A DNA stretch of 64,000 bases from NCBI GenBank assembly GCA_963719165.1, contig CAVRAV010000001.1, positions 1,302,001 to 1,366,000 on the forward strand, in the 5' to 3' direction. The notes under the pieces are model-generated. The model was not told where the DNA came from. It did no database searches and saw only the letters and a program-made list of their open reading frames with translations. Shown piece by piece: positions 59,777-64,000 of this stretch (the stretch's first letter is position 1; each line of letters starts with the position of its first letter). The DNA is from JAOUEA01 sp963719165. Lineage in GTDB: Bacteria > Actinomycetota > UBA4738 > HRBIN12. A program made the position numbers and the translations under genes.

Positions 59777-60757
59777 ATGCGAGAACCGGACGCTCAACAT
59801 CACCATCCCCACCGACACGACCAGCCGCAGGAAGCCGGGGGCCGCCACGAGCACTTCGGTCCGGTCGACGCCGCCACGATCGCCACCCGAAGGGGCGTCC
59901 GCGCCACCTGGATCTCCCTGATCGCCTTGCTGTGCACGGCGTTGATGCAGCTCCTCATCGTGTCGACCACGGGCTCGGTGGCCCTGCTCGCCGACACGAT
60001 CCACAACTTCACGGATGCCCTGACCGCGATCCCGCTGCTGATCGCCTTTCGCCTGGCACGGCGGCCCCCCACGAGGCGATACTCCTACGGGTTCCACCGT
60101 GCCGAGGATCTCGCCGGGGTCGTGATCGTCGCGGTGATCCTCGCCTCAGCCGTTGTGGCCGCGATCGAGGCCGTCGGACGCTTGATCCACCCGCAGCCCG
60201 TTGAGCACGTGGGGTGGCTCCTGGCCGCGGGCGCCGTGGGCGCCATCGGCAACGAGGCGGTTGCGCTCTACCGCATCCGCGTGGGCCGCTCGATCGGCTC
60301 GGCGGCGATGGTGGCCGACGGCCTCCACGCCCGTACCGACGGGCTCACGTCGCTGGCCGTGATCGGATCGGGGCTCGCGGTACTCGCCGGATTCCCACGT
60401 GCCGACCCGCTGATCGGGCTCGCCATCACGGTCGTGATCTTCTGGACGCTCGCCCAGGCCGCGCGGGCCGTCTTCCATCGCGTCCTCGACGGGACCGACG
60501 AACAGACGATCGCCCTCATCCAGGAGGTGGCGGCCTCGGTCGCCGGGGTCGAGCACGTTGGCGACACACGCGCGCGCTGGACCGGCCATCAGCTGCTCAC
60601 GGAGCTCAGCATCGACGTGGAGGCGACCCTGTCGGTGCAGGACGGGCACGATGTCGCCGAACGGGTCCGCGAGGAACTCCTCATGCACGTGCCTCGGCTC
60701 GCCGACGCGTCGGTCCACGTCGACCCACACGAGCACGAATCTCACACGCCCGCGTAG
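59777..60757 (+). CDS. Cation diffusion facilitator (zinc/metal exporter)
   Basis: A 326-residue CDF transporter with six hydrophobic helices. It has a His-rich N-terminus (QHHHPHRHDQ), the metal-site motifs ADTIHNFTD (helix 2) and ADGLHARTD (helix 5), and a cytoplasmic C-terminal domain ending in VHVDPHEHESH. Likely exports Zn2+ or a similar ion in exchange for protons. Confidence 0.92.
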   Translation: MREPDAQHHHPHRHDQPQEAGGRHEHFGPVDAATIATRRGVRATWISLIALLCTALMQLLIVSTTGSVALLADTIHNFTDALTAIPLLIAFRLARRPPTRRYSYGFHRAEDLAGVVIVAVILASAVVAAIEAVGRLIHPQPVEHVGWLLAAGAVGAIGNEAVALYRIRVGRSIGSAAMVADGLHARTDGLTSLAVIGSGLAVLAGFPRADPLIGLAITVVIFWTLAQAARAVFHRVLDGTDEQTIALIQEVAASVAGVEHVGDTRARWTGHQLLTELSIDVEATLSVQDGHDVAERVREELLMHVPRLADASVHVDPHEHESHTPA

Positions 60758-60769
60758 CGCACGGGCCCG

Positions 60770-60775
60770 TAGCAT
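60770..60775 (+). promoter_or_regulatory. Putative -10 element, rhomboid gene
   Basis: TAGCAT ends 7 nt before the ATG at 60783, supporting that start over the ATG at 60774, which overlaps the hexamer. Confidence 0.5.
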
Positions 60776-60782
60776 GGTGGCC

Positions 60783-61754
60783 ATGGACCCGCAGGACACC
60801 ATGCCGCCCCCGCCCACCACGCAGTACTGCTATCGCCACCCATCGGTCGCCACCGGCATCCGCTGCACGCGCTGCGACCGGCCCATCTGCACGGACTGCA
60901 TGGTGCAGGCGCCGGTGGGCTACCACTGCCCCACCTGCGTGGGCGAGGCGCGCCGGGAGTTCCGCAAGGGGCCGGGTCGCCGCATCGCCGTCGCAAACGC
61001 ACGGTCCACGTCCGTCACCGTCGTGATCCTCGCCGCGATCGTGGCGATGTACGTGGTGGAGGTCGTGGTGGGAGGCCCAGGCTCGTTGTTCGGGGGACCG
61101 AACTCGAACCAACTCGTGAGGCTGGGCGGGTCGGTTGCCGCCTGGCCCACCCCGACGGGGGTCGTCGGGATCGCCGAGGGCCAGTACTGGCGGCTCTTCA
61201 CGTCCATGTTCCTGCACGCCGGGCTGATCCACCTCGCGTTCAACGCCTACGCGCTGTGGATCTTCGGACGGGTCATGGAAGAAGAGTTCGGCCGCCTGCG
61301 CTTCTCGCTGTTGTACCTGTTCACGGGCCTGTTCGGGGGGGTGGTCTCCTATGCGTTCGTCACGTTCGACGTGTTGGCGAACGGACAGGTGGTGATCCCG
61401 GCGGTGGCCGTGGGGGCGTCGGGGGCGATCTTCGGCATCTTCGGCGCCTTCGTCGCGTTCAACTGGCGCCGACGCCACACACCCGTGGCGGCCGCCCGTC
61501 TCCGCATGGCGGCGACCCTGATCTTGATCAACGCCCTCATCGGATTCTCCTCCGGCGGGGCTATCGATTGGCGCGCCCACGCGGGCGGATTCGTGGCCGG
61601 TCTGTTCGCAGGCTACGCGGCCGAGGGCTTCGGGCGTCTGCGCGATGAGCGCGTCAGCTTCGCGATCGGTTGCGTCGTCCTGGCCGCCGCGACGGTCGCG
61701 ATCGCGCTGTGGAAGACGGCCTCGATACAGCAACGATTCCCCGGGCTGCTGTGA
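60783..61754 (+). CDS. Rhomboid family intramembrane serine protease with N-terminal zinc finger
   Basis: A 323-residue membrane protease. The N-terminus is a cysteine/histidine cluster (CYRHP, CTRCDRPICTDC, CPTC; about 16-52) of B-box-like type. The membrane part has catalytic S213 in VGASGAIFG, H266 in DWRAHAGG, and H150/N154 in HLAFNAYALWIFG. It cleaves membrane proteins within the bilayer. This zinc-finger-rhomboid layout is common in actinobacteria. Confidence 0.92.
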   Translation: MDPQDTMPPPPTTQYCYRHPSVATGIRCTRCDRPICTDCMVQAPVGYHCPTCVGEARREFRKGPGRRIAVANARSTSVTVVILAAIVAMYVVEVVVGGPGSLFGGPNSNQLVRLGGSVAAWPTPTGVVGIAEGQYWRLFTSMFLHAGLIHLAFNAYALWIFGRVMEEEFGRLRFSLLYLFTGLFGGVVSYAFVTFDVLANGQVVIPAVAVGASGAIFGIFGAFVAFNWRRRHTPVAAARLRMAATLILINALIGFSSGGAIDWRAHAGGFVAGLFAGYAAEGFGRLRDERVSFAIGCVVLAAATVAIALWKTASIQQRFPGLL

Positions 61755-61761
61755 AAGGCGG

Positions 61762-63264
61762 CTACTTCGCCCGCTCGTCGGCGAGACCGAAGACGTAGCC
61801 CTCTCGGGTGCCGAGGTAGAGCCATCCGTGCCACACGGCGGGAGTCGATTCGATACACCCGTTGAGGTCGAGCCTCCAGATGAGCCCCGGCGGTTGAGAA
61901 GCGTCCGCGATGTTCCAGGCGTAAAGATCGCCCGCGCAGTCGCCCTGGATCAAGACGCCGTCCACCACCACGGGTGAGCCGATGGACGGGGCGCCGACGT
62001 GGACCTCCCACAGGATCTTCCCCGTGACGCGGTCGACCTCGAGCACGCGGCCGGCAGCCGTGGTGAAGAACACCCGGTTGCCGTAGAGGGCGGGCGTGGA
62101 CCAGCTGCCCCCCGCTCCCTCGAACCCGATCTGGCGCGCCGGGATGCTCCACACCACGGGGTCGTCGGGGCGCGACGGATCGAGCTTCATCAGCTGGCCG
62201 ACGTCGCGGGAGCGTTCGTTGAACCGCTGGTACTCGCTCGCGACGTACAGGTATCCCTGCTGGTCGATCACGACCGTGGCGTCCGTATCGTCGCCGGTCC
62301 AGAAGCGGAACACCTGGTGGTAGTCGGACCCGCCGGCGAGCAATCCCGAGATGTCCCACCCCTGGACGAGGCCCCCCGAGTTCGCGAAGTACACGACGCC
62401 GTCCCGGAACGCCACAGAGCTCTCGATCGAGACCTCTCGGTCCCCCAGGTCGGACAGGAGCTGGTCATCGAAGCCGGCGATCGTGGCGACCACCTTCGGG
62501 TGGACCTGGACGAGTCCTTGCGCGTCGTAGCCGCGATGGAGCCGGATCACGTAGAACCAGCCGTTCTCGCCGCCCTCCAGCAGGTAGTCGCCGACGACGA
62601 GCGGCGCCCCGTCCCAGTCGTTGTTGCGGAGCGGATCGGGCGCAGACGTGTCGGCGTTCAACTCCCACAGCACCTCCGGGGCGGACCGGTCCAGCGCGAT
62701 CACCCGGAGGTAGTTGTCCCTCGAGCCCCCGTAGTAGAGGGGGTACCCATCGGGATCCGAGGTCGCCGAACCCTTCGCGAGGTCACGCGTCACCAGGTCG
62801 GGCCTCGTGGGCTGACCCGTCCGCCCGTCAAGGAAGTGGTACTTCCCGTCGTAGGCGCCCTCGCGCACCTCGACGCCGCCCCCCGGAGACTGGATCACGT
62901 TGGGCTGCCCGGTCCATCCGGTGCCGCACCATTCGCTCGATTCCAGGCCCACGATCGACGTGCTGCACAGCTTGTTCTGGGGCTCCCGCCAGCGGATCAC
63001 CGGGTGGTCCGGCACCGGGCCCTCGCCGTAGTACGAGCGTGAGAGGTTCCCTCTGAACGTCGTGAGACCCTGCACCTTCGTGTTCACGGGTCCGGGGGTC
63101 TTCACCGCCCCGCGCGGCGGAAGCGACGCTCCCCCGGCCGAACCCGCCGATGGCCGGACCATCGCGAATCCCACCCCCGCCACCAACACCGCGGCCACCA
63201 CCCCGAGGATGAGTGCCACGGTGGAGCGGGGAAGCGTGGGGAAGCGACCGGCCATGCGTCGCAT
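61762..63264 (-). CDS. Membrane-anchored PQQ-like beta-propeller protein
   Basis: A 500-residue protein with one N-terminal membrane helix (STVALILGVVAAVLVAGVGF) and a large extracytoplasmic propeller of PQQ-like repeats (for example VFFTTAAGRVLEVDRVTGKI, LYVASEYQRF, LYLGTREGYVFGL). Such domains resemble BamB or quinoprotein dehydrogenases, but no calcium/PQQ catalytic set was recognised, so a binding role is as likely. GAGGGG about 7 nt before the ATG lies in the first copy of a 14-bp tandem repeat. Confidence 0.83.
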   Translation of the reverse strand: MRRMAGRFPTLPRSTVALILGVVAAVLVAGVGFAMVRPSAGSAGGASLPPRGAVKTPGPVNTKVQGLTTFRGNLSRSYYGEGPVPDHPVIRWREPQNKLCSTSIVGLESSEWCGTGWTGQPNVIQSPGGGVEVREGAYDGKYHFLDGRTGQPTRPDLVTRDLAKGSATSDPDGYPLYYGGSRDNYLRVIALDRSAPEVLWELNADTSAPDPLRNNDWDGAPLVVGDYLLEGGENGWFYVIRLHRGYDAQGLVQVHPKVVATIAGFDDQLLSDLGDREVSIESSVAFRDGVVYFANSGGLVQGWDISGLLAGGSDYHQVFRFWTGDDTDATVVIDQQGYLYVASEYQRFNERSRDVGQLMKLDPSRPDDPVVWSIPARQIGFEGAGGSWSTPALYGNRVFFTTAAGRVLEVDRVTGKILWEVHVGAPSIGSPVVVDGVLIQGDCAGDLYAWNIADASQPPGLIWRLDLNGCIESTPAVWHGWLYLGTREGYVFGLADERAK

Positions 63265-63268
63265 CCTA

Positions 63269-63325
63269 ATTCCCCTCGGCTGATTCCCTCGGCTGAATCC
63301 CCTCCGGCCGATTCCCTCCGGCCCG
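63269..63325. repeat. Four-copy 14-bp tandem repeat
   Basis: Imperfect 14-15-bp units at 63269-63282, 63283-63296, 63297-63310 and 63311-63325, consensus ATTCCCTCGGCTG. On the minus strand each reads as GAGGGAAT-like, resembling a ribosome binding site, and the copy nearest the PQQ propeller gene supplies that gene's site. It fills the gap between pheA and that gene. Confidence 0.75.
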
Positions 63326-63343
63326 TACCCCATGGGAGTCGTC

Positions 63344-64000
63344 TCAGACGGGCTCGCCGGCCGCCCGGTAGGACCCGAGGACCCGCAGGAGCGACGTGTG
63401 AACCGCCACGTCCTCGAGGGCCGACTTCACCTGCGGATCGTCGGCGGCCGCCATGAGGTCGACGTAGAAGACGTACTCGAACGGCTTCCCCCGGCGGGGA
63501 CGGGACTCCAGCTTGTGCAGGTTGATCTCGCGTACCGCGAAGGGCTGGAGCGAGGCGAGGAGCGACCCGGGTTCGTCGGAGACCGCCATCACCAGCGAGG
63601 TCTTGTCGGGCACCCCGAGGTGCGGGTCCGTGCTGCCGACGGCGGCGAACTTCGTAAGGTTCTCCTTTTCCGTCTGGATGCGTTCGGCCAGCACCGCGAG
63701 CCCGAAACGCTTGCCCGCCTCCACGCCGGCCACGGCCGCCTGCGTGGGGTCACCCGTCTCGGCCACCATCCGCGCGGCGCCCGCCGTGTCGCTCACGGGG
63801 ACGGCCTCGATCCCCATCGATGCCAAGAATTCCTCGCATTGTGCGAGCGCCTGCCAGTGAGAATGGGCTCGTCGCACCCCCTCGAGGCGGGCTCCGGGCG
63901 GGCCGAGCAGCGCGTGGTCCACCCGCACCATCACTTCACCCACCACGTTGAGTAGGGCCGTGTGCTGCAAGAGTTCGTACGTCTCGTTCACCGAACCCGC
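63344..64000 (-). CDS. pheA: Prephenate dehydratase, 5' end outside window
   Basis: Converts prephenate to phenylpyruvate for phenylalanine synthesis. About 219 C-terminal residues are visible: the end of the catalytic domain (GSVNETYELL, HSHWQALAQCEEFL, TGDPTQAAVAG, ENLTKF) and a complete ACT domain (TSLVMAVSDEPGSLLASLQP, INLHKLESRP, YVFYVDL) that binds phenylalanine for feedback inhibition. The frame is open to base 64000, so the real start lies beyond the window; the ATG at 63991 is internal. Confidence 0.93.
   Translation of the reverse strand, partial: AGSVNETYELLQHTALLNVVGEVMVRVDHALLGPPGARLEGVRRAHSHWQALAQCEEFLASMGIEAVPVSDTAGAARMVAETGDPTQAAVAGVEAGKRFGLAVLAERIQTEKENLTKFAAVGSTDPHLGVPDKTSLVMAVSDEPGSLLASLQPFAVREINLHKLESRPRRGKPFEYVFYVDLMAAADDPQVKSALEDVAVHTSLLRVLGSYRAAGEPV

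Noticed and set aside
1..64000. tRNA, rRNA, insertion sequences and prophage genes
   Set aside because: All gaps are short and were read through; no cloverleaf-like sequence, transposase, integrase or terminal inverted repeats were seen.

Overview
The window is a gene-dense, high-GC bacterial chromosome segment that most likely comes from a deep-branching, uncultured-type member of the Actinomycetota. Reasons for that placement: the three-gene set of MSMEG_4193-type phosphomutase, DUF3090 and SCO1664-type protein; a MutT1-type Nudix plus histidine-phosphatase fusion in the ppk neighbourhood; GTTCAC-type PHO boxes in 11-bp steps; F420-type oxidoreductases; a 7Fe ferredoxin; and many leaderless genes with a TANNNT element 6 to 8 nt before the start codon. 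No rRNA, tRNA, IS element, prophage or CRISPR array was recognised. Both ends cut through genes: a diguanylate cyclase on the left and prephenate dehydratase on the right.

Layout. 1-8.3 kb: diguanylate cyclase, SRPBCC protein, histidine utilisation (hutI facing hutU-hutH), then two convergent receiver-type c-di-GMP enzymes (REC-EAL and REC-GGDDF). 8.4-11.8 kb: reverse transsulfuration operon (cbs, a DUF429 gene, cystathionine gamma-lyase type enzyme). 11.8-16.5 kb: PAS protein with a metallo-beta-lactamase-fold hydrolase, a Nudix/CoA-binding/DUF4177-like/VOC operon, an M20 peptidase and an IscA-type protein. 16.6-19.8 kb: FrhB-type F420 oxidoreductase, ferredoxin, LLM-type oxidoreductase and an alpha/beta hydrolase. 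19.9-23.1 kb: two beta-propeller lipoproteins. 23.1-29.3 kb: a probable GABA/putrescine catabolic locus (two aldehyde dehydrogenases, a PucR-type regulator, GabT) with a repeated operator-like motif. 29.4-36.7 kb: an MFS transporter and a cyanophycin locus (cyanophycinase, cyanophycin synthetase, DksA-like protein) facing a CphA paralogue that lacks the ATP-grasp domain. 36.8-42.7 kb: HhH-GPD glycosylase, MgtE-type transporter with a PhoU/TrkA-C partner, Lrp-type RAM protein, ispH and a lytic-transglycosylase-like protein. 42.7-48.4 kb: ppk, CYTH-CHAD, mutT1, corA and pseudo-receiver in one operon. 48.6-56.2 kb: sulfotransferase, then pstSCAB-phoU-phoB divergent from phoR with PHO boxes between. 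56.2-64 kb: the MSMEG_4193/DUF3090/SCO1664 set, ogt, a thioredoxin-like lipoprotein, a CDF transporter, rhomboid protease, a membrane-anchored PQQ propeller and pheA.

How the genes fit together. A theme of nitrogen, carbon and phosphate reserves runs through the window: histidine and GABA breakdown, cyanophycin synthesis and hydrolysis, polyphosphate synthesis, and the Pho regulon. Genes are packed tightly, with ATGA/GTGA/TTGA start-stop overlaps inside operons and shared stop codons between convergent genes. The most unusual items are the ATP-grasp-less CphA paralogue preceded by a small leaderless ORF, an interlocked pair of leaderless divergent promoters at about 14.92 kb, and the shared TGTACG motif around the PucR/GABA locus. 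All calls come from reading the sequence and translations; no database search was run, and residue positions are hand counts.
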